Below are positions 1 to 6,890 of a stretch of 24,611 bases of DNA, in pieces. The notes under the pieces were generated by a model, which worked only from the letters and a program-made list of their open reading frames with translations, was not told where the DNA came from and made no database searches. Source of the DNA: Thermoleophilia bacterium. Lineage in GTDB: Bacteria > Actinomycetota > Thermoleophilia > Gaiellales > SKUG01. The stretch's first letter is position 1. Each line of letters starts with the position of its first letter. The translations under genes were made by a program, and so were the position numbers. The stretch lies in assembly GCA_025964405.1 (NCBI GenBank), contig JAOPYW010000308.1:1-24611 (forward strand), in the 5' to 3' direction.

Positions 1-1098
1 GGCGAGCTTGCGGTCGAGGCGCAGCTCCATGTTGCCGGTGCCCTTGAACTCCTCGAAGATGACCTGGTCCATGGTGGAACCGGTGTCGACGAGCGCCGTG
101 GCGAGGATGGTGAGCGAGCCACCGTTCTCGATGTTGCGCGCCGCACCGAAGAACTTCTTCGGCGGGTAGAGCGCACCGGCGTCGACACCACCGGAAAGGA
201 TGCGGCCGGAGGCCGGGGCACCCACGTTGTAGGCGCGCGCGAGACGGGTGATCGAGTCGAGGAGGACGACGACGTCCTTGCCGAGCTCGACGAGGCGCTT
301 GCAGCGGTCGAGCACGAGCTCGGTGACCTGGATGTGGTTGGTCGCGTGCTGGTCGAAGGTCGAGTAGACGACCTCGCCCTGCACGGTGCGCTGCATCTCG
401 GTGACTTCCTCCGGGCGCTCGTCGACGAGCAGGCACATGAGGTGGCACTCGGGGTTGTTGGCCGCGATGGAGTCGGCGATCGCCTTGAGCACCATCGTCT
501 TGCCGGCCTTCGGCGGCGACACGATCAGGCCGCGCTGGCCCTTGCCGATCGGGGCGACGAGGTCGATCACGCGGGCGGTCAGGCCCTGCACGCGACCGCC
601 GTTCTCCTCGGTCTCGAGGCGCAGGCGCTCATCGGCGAACAGCGGGGTGAGGTTCTCGAAGCGCGCCCGGTGCATCTGGTCGGCGGGCTGCTCGTCGTTG
701 ACCGTGTAGATCTTGGCCAGGGCCGGGAACTTGTCGCTCGGCTTCTGTTCGCGGATCTCGCCGGTGATCCAGTCGCCGCGCCGCAGTCGGAACTGCTTGA
801 TGAGCTGCTGCGAGACGTAGACGTCCTGGGGCGTCGAGTTGTAGTTCTTGCCGCGCAGGAACCCGAAGCCGTCGGAGAGCACGTCGAGCACACCCTCGCG
901 CTCGAGTGCGCCGACGTCGCGCTGGTGGCGGTTCCAGATGGCGGCGACGAGGTCTTCCTTGGCCATCGCGCGATAGCCCTCGATGCGCTTGTCGTCGGCC
1001 AGTGACCACAGCTCGGCGAGGTGCGCCTTGTCGAGCTGGATCTTTGCCTCTTCGGCTTCGAAATCGTCTGTGACGTTGTAGTCCAGCAGCATGTTCAT
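1..1098 (-). CDS. rho: Transcription termination factor Rho (3' end cut by window)
   Basis: Hexameric RNA-dependent ATPase that ends transcription. The 366 visible residues run in order: a Rho_N-like start (about 20-60), the cold-shock-type RNA-binding domain with the RNP1 motif DGFGFLR (77-83), then the RecA-like ATPase with Walker A SPPKAGKT (194-201), VDERPEEV (225-232), Walker B VVVLLDS (276-282) and the Q/R-loop region around GGVDAGALYPPKKFFGAARN. The last visible residues, LRLDRKLA, match the point where about 50-70 C-terminal residues remain in other Rho proteins. The ATG at 1098 follows a strong GGAGGAG Shine-Dalgarno (1107-1113). The N-terminus lacks the long basic insertion of many actinobacterial Rho proteins and is close to the E. 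coli form in layout. It is divergent from the next gene. Identification is very secure. Confidence 0.97.
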   Translation of the reverse strand, partial: MNMLLDYNVTDDFEAEEAKIQLDKAHLAELWSLADDKRIEGYRAMAKEDLVAAIWNRHQRDVGALEREGVLDVLSDGFGFLRGKNYNSTPQDVYVSQQLIKQFRLRRGDWITGEIREQKPSDKFPALAKIYTVNDEQPADQMHRARFENLTPLFADERLRLETEENGGRVQGLTARVIDLVAPIGKGQRGLIVSPPKAGKTMVLKAIADSIAANNPECHLMCLLVDERPEEVTEMQRTVQGEVVYSTFDQHATNHIQVTELVLDRCKRLVELGKDVVVLLDSITRLARAYNVGAPASGRILSGGVDAGALYPPKKFFGAARNIENGGSLTILATALVDTGSTMDQVIFEEFKGTGNMELRLDRKLA

Positions 1099-1352
1099 GC
1101 GTGGAACTCCTCCGCGAATGCGTACCTGCCCGAGATTCCACTACGGAAGGGGCAGGAGCGGGATTGGTCCGTCGGAATCGACGGAGTGGAAGGTGCTTCG
1201 GCGGCGCAGCTCGCGATTGCGTGCTGTCGTCGTAGTGCCGAACGACCTAGCTCAACCATACCGCATGAACCGGATGCGCGCAGGACGCATTTCGATTCAA
1301 GGATCGTGCCGCACGGACGACAAGTGCTCCATACCGCACAGGAGCACGCACG
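1099..1352. other. Divergent intergenic region rho / DUF2510 gene
   Basis: This 254-base gap separates two divergent genes and should hold both promoters. On the minus strand a TATGGT -10-like hexamer lies at 1255-1260, but no good -35 sits 16-18 bases upstream, so the call is weak. A short inverted repeat CGCAT/ATGCG lies at 1263-1267 and 1274-1278. Shine-Dalgarno sites are clear at both ends: GGAGGAG for rho and AGGAGC (1340-1345) for the plus-strand gene. I see no small ORF worth calling. Confidence 0.4.
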
Positions 1353-2360
1353 ATGAGCAACGCCACCGCACCGGCCGCCGGCTGGTACCCCGATCCCCAG
1401 GACCCCGCACGGCACCGCTGGTGGAACGGCATCGCCTGGACCGAGGACATCACCGCCGGCGCCACGGCTCCCCACCAGCAGCAGGCGCAGCAGCACGATC
1501 CGCAGTTCGCGCAGCAGCACGCGCAGGCCCTCGCGCAGCAGCAGCAGGCCGAGCAGCTCGCCGCCCAGCAGCAGTACTACGCGCTCCAGCAGGCCCACGC
1601 CCAGCAGGCGCAGGCCCACGCAGCAGTCGCTGGTGGCGGCCCCACCGCCGCCCCGGCCTACGCCCCCACGCAGGCCACCACCCCGGTCGCGCACCCGTCG
1701 CAGCCGGGCGTGCCCCTCACGGTTGGCGACCCGCGCTACAACCACGACCGGTTCGTGGTGGTGCAGCGGATCCGTCCGCTCGTCAACAAGTACGAGGTGC
1801 ACGCCGCGGTCGACGGTGCGGGCAAGCATCCGGATCCGGGTGCGTTCGTCGCCTACGTGCAGCAGAAGCGCGTCTCCATGCGCGGGCTGATCACGTTCTA
1901 CGGCGACGAGTCACGCGGCCAGGAGACGCTTGCGCTGCAGGGCGACAAGAAGCTCATGCTCAAGGGCACCTACACGCTCCGCGACCCGCAGACCGGTGCG
2001 CCGATCGGTTCGATCCAGCGTCGCCTGGGTGCGTCGATCTTCTTCAAGTCGACGTGGGACGTGTTCGACACCGCCGGGCGCATGGTGGCCTCCGCGACCG
2101 AGGCGAACACCTTCCTCGCGATCGCCCGCCGCTACCTGTCGAACATCGCACTGCTCATCCCGTACTCGTTCTCGATCACGGCCGGCAACGACGCGGCGGC
2201 GTACGGCATCTCGCCGGGCGCACAGCTCGGCATGTACACCCGCCGCTGGGGCATCCGCGACGTCTACGACTTCGACCTCACGCGCGACACCAATCGCCTG
2301 CTCGACCGCCGCATGGCGGTGGCACTGGCCGTGGCGCTCGACGCACTGCAGGGACGCTGA
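1353..2360 (+). CDS. DUF2510 / Gln-rich linker / LURP-one-related (scramblase-like) domain protein
   Basis: Three parts are visible in 335 residues. Residues 8-32 (AAGWYPDPQDP, HRWWNGIAWTEDI) are a DUF2510 motif, a short actinobacterial module rich in Trp and Pro. Residues 42-90 are almost entirely Gln, Ala and His. Residues 130-330 resemble the LURP-one-related/phospholipid-scramblase beta-barrel fold: a VVVQRIRPLVNKYEV start, a central GTYTLRDPQTGAPIGSIQRR strand pair, then KSTWDVFDTAGRMVA. No signal peptide and no clear transmembrane helix, so it is probably cytoplasmic or membrane-associated. The ATG at 1353 has AGGAGC 7 bases upstream. It converges with the 2-phosphoglycerate kinase gene 9 bases away. 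Function is unknown; the domain calls are from remembered family patterns. Confidence 0.85.
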   Translation: MSNATAPAAGWYPDPQDPARHRWWNGIAWTEDITAGATAPHQQQAQQHDPQFAQQHAQALAQQQQAEQLAAQQQYYALQQAHAQQAQAHAAVAGGGPTAAPAYAPTQATTPVAHPSQPGVPLTVGDPRYNHDRFVVVQRIRPLVNKYEVHAAVDGAGKHPDPGAFVAYVQQKRVSMRGLITFYGDESRGQETLALQGDKKLMLKGTYTLRDPQTGAPIGSIQRRLGASIFFKSTWDVFDTAGRMVASATEANTFLAIARRYLSNIALLIPYSFSITAGNDAAAYGISPGAQLGMYTRRWGIRDVYDFDLTRDTNRLLDRRMAVALAVALDALQGR

Positions 2361-2369
2361 TCCGGGGCC

Positions 2370-3407
2370 TCAGTGCGCGTCGAACTCGGCGAGCGGCTCG
2401 TTGCCGAGCACGTTCGCGGCATCCTGCGCCATGTCGAGCCCGAGCGGCAGCGTGCCGACGGGCCCCCCGTTCGACGCGTTGCGATCGCGATCGGTTGCGA
2501 CGCGCTCCACGACCTCGAGGGTGAAGTCGATGATCCGCTTCGCAGTCTCGTCGGCGAAGGTGTTCTCGAGCACGAGCACCCCACGTCGATCGGCCTGCTC
2601 GATCAGGTAGTGCTGGATCTGGCGGATGCGGTCGAAGCTCGCGAGGTAGTGGTCGACCGGGCGGGAACCATCGGTCTGCATGCCGCGCATCGTGAAATGG
2701 GAGCGGTGCACGTCCTCGCTCTCGAGGTGCACGACGACCTCGACCACGGCGGTGCGGGAGAGGTCGACCGGCTCGAGCAGGCCGGGCACGAGGTGCACGC
2801 CCTCGATCAGCACCGACGTGCGCTCGCGCTCCGAACGGTCGAGGATGGCATTGGCGCCGACGCACACCTGGCGTGCCTGCTCCACGAAGCCGAGGAGCCC
2901 GAGATCGTCGCGCACGCCCTCGGGCAGGTCGAACCCGCCCACGGGCACGTCGAACGACGAGTGGTGGAGCACCGGCATGAGCTTGGGTGAGAAGAACGCC
3001 CGCATGGTCTGTCGGATGAGGTCGGTGCTCGTCACGCGGGTGATGCCCAGGCGTGACGCCACGAGCTGCGCGACGGTCGACTTGCCGCTCCCCGCCGTGC
3101 CCCCGATCAGGAGGATGATGGGAACATCCTTGCGCTTGAGGATCGTCCAGCGACGATAGCGGCGTGCAGTCTCGTCGCCCTCCTCCTCGCGCAGCACGTG
3201 CTCGGTGTACTCGTAGAGCTCCGTGACCGTGAGCTCCTCGTTCGTCGCGCCGTGCGACGTCATGAGACGACGCTCGATCAGGCTGGCGAGCTCGTGCCCG
3301 CGTTCGACCGAGATGCCCGCCGCGGTGAGGGCCTGCGTCATGACGCCCTTGGAGAACGGCAGTCGGCCGTCCTTGTTGCGAATGAAGACTGAACGGCGCT
3401 GGGGCAT
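2370..3407 (-). CDS. pgk2: 2-phosphoglycerate kinase (ATP-cone + P-loop kinase)
   Basis: Predicted to phosphorylate 2-phosphoglycerate with ATP to 2,3-diphosphoglycerate, the first step to cyclic 2,3-diphosphoglycerate in methanogens. The 345-residue protein has an ATP-cone-like N-terminus (about 5-90, VFIRNKDGRLPFSKGVMTQAL), then a P-loop kinase with Walker A GTAGSGKST (103-111), STDLIRQTMR (127-136), IEGVHLVPG (201-209) and the HFTMRG block (237-242). ATP-cone plus this kinase is the layout of the archaeal enzyme, whose length (about 300) is similar; the extra 30 C-terminal residues look unstructured. The ATG at 3407 (MPQRRSVFIR) is chosen because conservation begins there; the frame stays open to 3461. 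No strong Shine-Dalgarno is seen. It lies 126 bases downstream of the cyclase gene, same strand, which strongly supports the pathway call. A generic nucleoside/sugar kinase is the main alternative. Confidence 0.88.
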   Translation of the reverse strand: MPQRRSVFIRNKDGRLPFSKGVMTQALTAAGISVERGHELASLIERRLMTSHGATNEELTVTELYEYTEHVLREEEGDETARRYRRWTILKRKDVPIILLIGGTAGSGKSTVAQLVASRLGITRVTSTDLIRQTMRAFFSPKLMPVLHHSSFDVPVGGFDLPEGVRDDLGLLGFVEQARQVCVGANAILDRSERERTSVLIEGVHLVPGLLEPVDLSRTAVVEVVVHLESEDVHRSHFTMRGMQTDGSRPVDHYLASFDRIRQIQHYLIEQADRRGVLVLENTFADETAKRIIDFTLEVVERVATDRDRNASNGGPVGTLPLGLDMAQDAANVLGNEPLAEFDAH

Positions 3408-3533
3408 CTGCGGGGTCCCGAATGGTGATTCACGCGCGCCGCGACTGCGGCACACGCTCAACCTTCCCCACGATGCCGTGGATCATGCGGAGCCGCAACG
3501 GCCAACGCGCGGTGCGCCGCCGAATGCACAGGT

Positions 3534-4922
3534 TCAGCGCGACGTGGCACGGTCGGCGAGGCCGCGCAGCAGCTCGTCGAGGTCGAACGCGGGGTCGTGC
3601 GGCTTCGGCACGTTGTCGAGGAACACGACGTCGAGCCCCGCCCGGTCGGCGAACTCGGCGACGGCGTCGATGGCTGCCGCCTTGATCTCGACGACGACGG
3701 TGTCGGCTCCGAGTTCCTTCGCCCGCACGAGGTCGGCGGCGAGCTCCTCGCGACGCGCGAGGTTGCAGGAGACGAGCAGCACTTCGGCTCCGGCCTCGGT
3801 CAGCTCGCGCTCGACGATCGGCGCCACGAACTCAGGCGCGGTCGTGAACGCGGCAACACGCCGCCCGCTGACGTCGCCGACCGGGGTGGGCACCAGCGAG
3901 GCGGCGACCACGGGGAGCTGCGCGTGGCTGGTGCCGCCGAGTTCATGCACGCGCGTCACCATCTCGGCCGCGAGCGCGCGGTCGTCGCCCATGACGAGCA
4001 CGGCGTCGGCGAGGCCGATGCGGTAGGGGCCGAGCCCCTCGAGCAGGTCCTGCGGGCGCGCGGTCGTGGCGAGCAGGAGCGTGATGTCGGCGCGCACGCT
4101 CGGCACGCAGGAGCCCGATCCCTCGAACAGCACGAGCGACGGGTTCATCGTCTCGGCCAGGCGGGCGCCGGCGGGCACGTTGGAGTAGGCGGGTACACCG
4201 AGGAGCCCACCCGACACGCGACGGCAGCCGACGGTCGTGAGCCCGGTCAGCGCGGCACCCTCGAGATAGTCGCTGGCCGCGTGGTTGCCTGCGCGCGAGA
4301 TCGCGAGGAGGCTCGCCACGGTGATCGCACCGTCGGCGCGGTCGACGACGATCGGCTCGGCCGGGCCACCGCGACCCATGGCCACGACCACCACGGCGCC
4401 GTCGCCGCCCAGGTGCGCGTCGAGCACGCGGGCGGTGTGCGCCGAAACGGCGGTCTTGCCGATGCGCTTGCCGGTGCCGAGGATGGCCAGGCTCGGCGTC
4501 TCGATGCGCGAGAACTCGGGCGGCTGCACGACGGTGTCGGCCGTGCGGTAGCGCAGGCCGCGACCTGCGGCGACGCCGACCAGCTCGAGGCGACGCTCGA
4601 GCACGAGCACGGGCTCGTCGGCGATGTCGACGATGTCAGTGACATCCGGGAAGGCCTCGAGCGCTGCGCGGAGCGCACCCGCCGGCGTCGGATCGCTGCT
4701 CGGCGCGGTCACGTGCGGCACGCCGTACTGCGGTGTGTCACGCAATTTCTCACCACCGCCGACGAGGGCTGCGCCGCGCACGAGCCAGCCGGCCTCCATC
4801 AGCTCAGCGATCGCATCGGCTACTGCGGCCGGATAGTGTTCCCCATCGACCAGCACAAGGCAGGCGCACTCCGCCATGTCAGTCGGCGGCCGGAGCGGAA
4901 TCGGGAGCGTCTCAGAAGGCAT
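3534..4922 (-). CDS. cpgS: Cyclic 2,3-diphosphoglycerate synthetase
   Basis: Predicted to close 2,3-diphosphoglycerate to cyclic 2,3-diphosphoglycerate (an intramolecular pyrophosphate) using ATP. It is 462 residues from the ATG at 4922, close to the roughly 460 of the Methanothermus enzyme. Visible features: VDGEHYP near the N-terminus (25-31), a DIADEPVL segment (99-106), a P-loop GTGKRIGKT (149-157), AMGRGGPAEP (181-190), GVPAYSNVPAG (242-252), LVLFEGSGSCVPSV (263-276) and a C-terminal VVFLDNVPKPHD (432-443). I recognise the DGxHYP, GTGKRxGKT and FEGSG blocks from the archaeal family. The frame is open to 5138; starts at 4922 or 4877 (MAECACLVLVDG) are most plausible, and neither has a strong Shine-Dalgarno. 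The 2-phosphoglycerate kinase gene follows, and a small membrane protein and a metallophosphoesterase precede it on the same strand. Confidence 0.88.
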   Translation of the reverse strand: MPSETLPIPLRPPTDMAECACLVLVDGEHYPAAVADAIAELMEAGWLVRGAALVGGGEKLRDTPQYGVPHVTAPSSDPTPAGALRAALEAFPDVTDIVDIADEPVLVLERRLELVGVAAGRGLRYRTADTVVQPPEFSRIETPSLAILGTGKRIGKTAVSAHTARVLDAHLGGDGAVVVVAMGRGGPAEPIVVDRADGAITVASLLAISRAGNHAASDYLEGAALTGLTTVGCRRVSGGLLGVPAYSNVPAGARLAETMNPSLVLFEGSGSCVPSVRADITLLLATTARPQDLLEGLGPYRIGLADAVLVMGDDRALAAEMVTRVHELGGTSHAQLPVVAASLVPTPVGDVSGRRVAAFTTAPEFVAPIVERELTEAGAEVLLVSCNLARREELAADLVRAKELGADTVVVEIKAAAIDAVAEFADRAGLDVVFLDNVPKPHDPAFDLDELLRGLADRATSR

Positions 4923-4969
4923 GGGTTCGCTTACCCGAATCTCGCTCCGCCCGATCAGGCGGCTCGAAG

Positions 4970-5308
4970 TCAGGTGAACAGGACCAGCAGGATCCAAGCC
5001 TCGGCCGTCAGCGCAACGAGAAGTTCGACTACCGCCCGCCGGCGCCGCGCCAACGCAGCGACCGCCATCAGGACGAGCCCGAAGAGCGCGAAGACCGTGC
5101 CCGCTATCGACGCCATGACGTCGAAGATGCAGATGCACCCGATCGGGTCTGGAAATGACGCGTACACCTGTGCGACAAAACCGAATACGAACGCGAATCG
5201 TCCGGCTGCTGTGAACAGGCGAAGGATGTTCGAAGCCAGCTGAGATTCGGACTCATCCTCTGGCTGGACGTCGTCGGATTCGATGTCCTCAGCCCTCGGA
5301 ACTGTCAC
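4970..5308 (-). CDS. Small predicted membrane protein between phosphoesterase and cyclase genes
   Basis: About 112 residues if it starts at the GTG at 5308; a second in-frame GTG at 5353 would give 127 residues and a longer overlap with the phosphoesterase gene. An acidic N-terminus (EDIESDDVQPEDESES) is followed by three hydrophobic stretches: ILRLFTAAGRFAFVFGFVAQVY, a long segment around DVMASIAGTVFALFGLVLMAVAAL, then RRRR and VELLVALTAEAWILLVLF. The Arg cluster between segments two and three suggests a cytoplasmic loop. Third-position GC is visibly lower than in the neighbours, so it may be a recent arrival or weakly constrained. It overlaps the upstream gene by about 20 bases and ends 47 bases before the cyclase, consistent with one transcript. 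I do not recognise the family, and no Shine-Dalgarno supports either start. Confidence 0.6.
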   Translation of the reverse strand: MTVPRAEDIESDDVQPEDESESQLASNILRLFTAAGRFAFVFGFVAQVYASFPDPIGCICIFDVMASIAGTVFALFGLVLMAVAALARRRRAVVELLVALTAEAWILLVLFT

Positions 5309-6218
5309 CGGTCTCGACGCCGCGGGCGGCGTCCTCGACGGGGTTCGCGCCACCGGTGCCGACGCCGGCGGCGTTGGACGACTGCGCGGTGTCGGTGTCG
5401 ACGACCTTCACGTCGTCGCCGGGCGGGGCCCAGCCCGAGGCGGCGGAGACGTACTTGCGGTATTCGCGGCTCGAGGGATCGAAGCTGATCACGCGCTCGC
5501 GGCCACCGCCGGGGATCTTCTGGTCGATCGTAACCAGGTCGGGCGTGAACTCGATGACGTTGTAGCTCGGGCGCACCCGGCCGCGCAGGCGGGTGGTCGA
5601 GACGGTGCCGGCGTTGACGACGAACATCTCCTCGAGCTGCCACGCGTAGGGCACGTGCTTGTGGCCCGAGAGCACGAGGTCGACGCCGCACTCGGTGAGC
5701 AGCTCGAGCACGTCACCGGAGTCGGTCACCATCGAGCGCTCACGGCCGGTGCGCGGGATGGGCACGAGGTGGTGGTGCAGCACGAAGATGCGGAGCTCGG
5801 CGGGGTGCGAGAACTGCTTGCGGATCCAGCCGTAGCGACCGCGACCGACCTTGCCCTCGTTGAGGTCGGGCTCGGTGGAGTCGACCGCGACGATCGACAT
5901 GCCATCGGTGTGCAGCACGCGGTTGCGCGGGCCGAAGAGGTCTTCGAAGTGCAGGTAGCCGACGTTGCGGGCGTCATGGTTGCCCGGGATCACGACGAGG
6001 TTCTCGCACTTGATGCGGTCGATGTGCTCCTTGGCCTGCTCGTAGTCCTGGAGGAAGCCGAAGCCGGTGAGGTCGCCACTGATGACGACGACGTCGGGAT
6101 CGAGCTCGTTCACCTCATCGATGGCCTGCACCAGCATCTCCTCCACGAAGTGCGGATGCCCGCAGTGCAGGTCGGAGAGGTGGGCGATGACTCGGCGGCG
6201 ATGGGTGGTTGCAGGCAT
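5289..6218 (-). CDS. Class III cyclic-nucleotide-phosphodiesterase-like metallophosphoesterase
   Basis: Calcineurin-like dinuclear metal phosphoesterase of the CpdA/Icc type, about 309 residues. All metal-binding motifs are visible in order: D-x-H in SDLHCG near the N-terminus, GDLTG, GNHD, a His in VLHHHLVP, and GHKH. The core ends near residue 225. It is followed by a strand-rich part (YNVIEFTPDLVTIDQK) and a low-complexity tail rich in Asp, Gly and Ala, probably disordered. No signal peptide, so it should be cytoplasmic. The ATG at 6218 is preferred; a GTG lies three codons earlier at 6227. Upstream of the ATG reads GGTAGGTGACCTCC, which could be a Shine-Dalgarno (AGGTGA) or a degenerate leaderless -10 box. 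Family members act on cyclic nucleotides, nucleotides or phospholipids. The position before cyclic 2,3-diphosphoglycerate genes makes that compound a possible substrate (inference). Confidence 0.9.
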   Translation of the reverse strand: MPATTHRRRVIAHLSDLHCGHPHFVEEMLVQAIDEVNELDPDVVVISGDLTGFGFLQDYEQAKEHIDRIKCENLVVIPGNHDARNVGYLHFEDLFGPRNRVLHTDGMSIVAVDSTEPDLNEGKVGRGRYGWIRKQFSHPAELRIFVLHHHLVPIPRTGRERSMVTDSGDVLELLTECGVDLVLSGHKHVPYAWQLEEMFVVNAGTVSTTRLRGRVRPSYNVIEFTPDLVTIDQKIPGGGRERVISFDPSSREYRKYVSAASGWAPPGDDVKVVDTDTAQSSNAAGVGTGGANPVEDAARGVETGDSSEG

Positions 6219-6263
6219 GGAGGTCACCTACCCACGGGCGCGGATGACTGCACGCACCGATCT

Positions 6264-6800
6264 TCAGCTGGAGGTCGTCGCCACGGTCAGCTGGAAGTCG
6301 CCTTGGCCGATCGCCTCGCTGCGAACGATGCGCAGCTCGACGTACGGCTCCCCATGGAAGCGCTCGACCAGTTCGGCCGGGTCGATCTCGGTGGAGCTGG
6401 TCGCGGCATGCAGCGCGAAGGCGACGGCCTTGACCTGCACCTTGGCGTTCTCGCGTACCTCGGGGCGAATGTTCGGCCCGAACTCGAGCGCACCGTCGAC
6501 GAACTCGGGGCCCCACATGCCGCGCCAGAGAATCGGCAGGGAGAGCCCACCGCCGGTGACGTCGAGCACGTCGACCTGATTGCGCACCGTCGACAGCCGC
6601 AGCTTGCCCTCGAGGTTGGTCGAGCGCAGGTCGGTGAAGACCGGGCCCTCCTCGTCGAGCTCGACGGGCGACACGCCGCGTACGCGCGCGTCCATCAGGT
6701 AGACGGGCCCGTAGAAGGTGGCGCCGGCGTGGAAGCTTGCGTCGATAGGCGCGTCGTCGAAGCCGCGGGAGGAGACGTAGAGGTCGAATTCGTGTGACAT
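6264..6800 (-). CDS. Conserved-looking hypothetical protein
   Basis: 178 residues from the ATG at 6800 (MSHEFDLYVSS). I do not recognise a family. It reads as a soluble alpha/beta protein with no signal peptide, no transmembrane helix and no Cys. Notable stretches are FHAGATFYGPVYLMDARVRG (about 28-47), a Gly/Leu/Pro turn GGGLSLPILWRGMWGPEF in the middle and an FHGEPYVELRIVRSEAIG block near the end. High third-position GC supports it as a real gene. The in-frame ATG at 6830 is less likely because a TAGGCT -10 box lies between the two, 7 bases before the 6800 start, predicting a leaderless mRNA. It ends 45 bases before the metallophosphoesterase start and probably heads that run of genes. Confidence 0.75.
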   Translation of the reverse strand: MSHEFDLYVSSRGFDDAPIDASFHAGATFYGPVYLMDARVRGVSPVELDEEGPVFTDLRSTNLEGKLRLSTVRNQVDVLDVTGGGLSLPILWRGMWGPEFVDGALEFGPNIRPEVRENAKVQVKAVAFALHAATSSTEIDPAELVERFHGEPYVELRIVRSEAIGQGDFQLTVATTSS

Positions 6801-6807
6801 TCGATGG

Positions 6808-6813
6808 AGCCTA
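6808..6813 (-). promoter_or_regulatory. -10 box TAGGCT, leaderless-type
   Basis: TAGGCT (minus strand) ends 7 bases before the ATG at 6800, so transcription should start at or next to the start codon. No Shine-Dalgarno is present. A TTGACA (6825-6830) lies only 11 bases upstream of the box, too close to be its -35. Confidence 0.6.
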
Positions 6814-6840
6814 CCGGGCTCGAGTGTCAACGGGACGCGG

Positions 6841-6873
6841 CGGGCGGGTCACCAATGTGCAACGACCCGCCCG
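6841..6873 (-). terminator. GC-rich hairpin after the PAP2 gene
   Basis: A perfect 10-base stem, CGGGCGGGTC (6841-6850) with GACCCGCCCG (6864-6873), around a 13-base loop. It begins 17 bases after the stop of the PAP2 gene. There is no T-tract, as is common for GC-rich actinobacterial terminators. It separates the PAP2 gene from the next promoter. Confidence 0.6.
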
Positions 6874-6890
6874 GCCGCGTGGACCTCTCG

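Noticed and set aside
1480..1625. CAG-rich tract as a tandem repeat or CRISPR-like array
   Set aside because: It is an irregular Gln/Ala/His-coding stretch without a fixed unit or spacers.
1091..2524. Plus-strand ORF of 477 residues overlapping the DUF2510 gene
   Set aside because: Arg/Pro/Ala-rich wrong-frame translation; the 1353-2360 frame has the DUF2510 motif and a good Shine-Dalgarno.
3408..3533. A hidden gene or strong terminator between cpgS and the kinase gene
   Set aside because: Only a 5-base hairpin CCACG/CGTGG is visible on the minus strand and no T-tract; no ORF with coding character.
3597..5243. Long plus-strand ORF (548 residues)
   Set aside because: It lies opposite the cyclase gene, is very rich in Arg, His and Glu, and matches no family; it is a high-GC antisense shadow.
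5283..6797. Long plus-strand ORF (504 residues)
   Set aside because: Antisense to the metallophosphoesterase and the 6264-6800 gene; composition is typical of a shadow frame.
6825..6830. TTGACA as -35 for the 6800 gene
   Set aside because: Only 11 bases from the TAGGCT box, too short for a sigma-70-type spacer.
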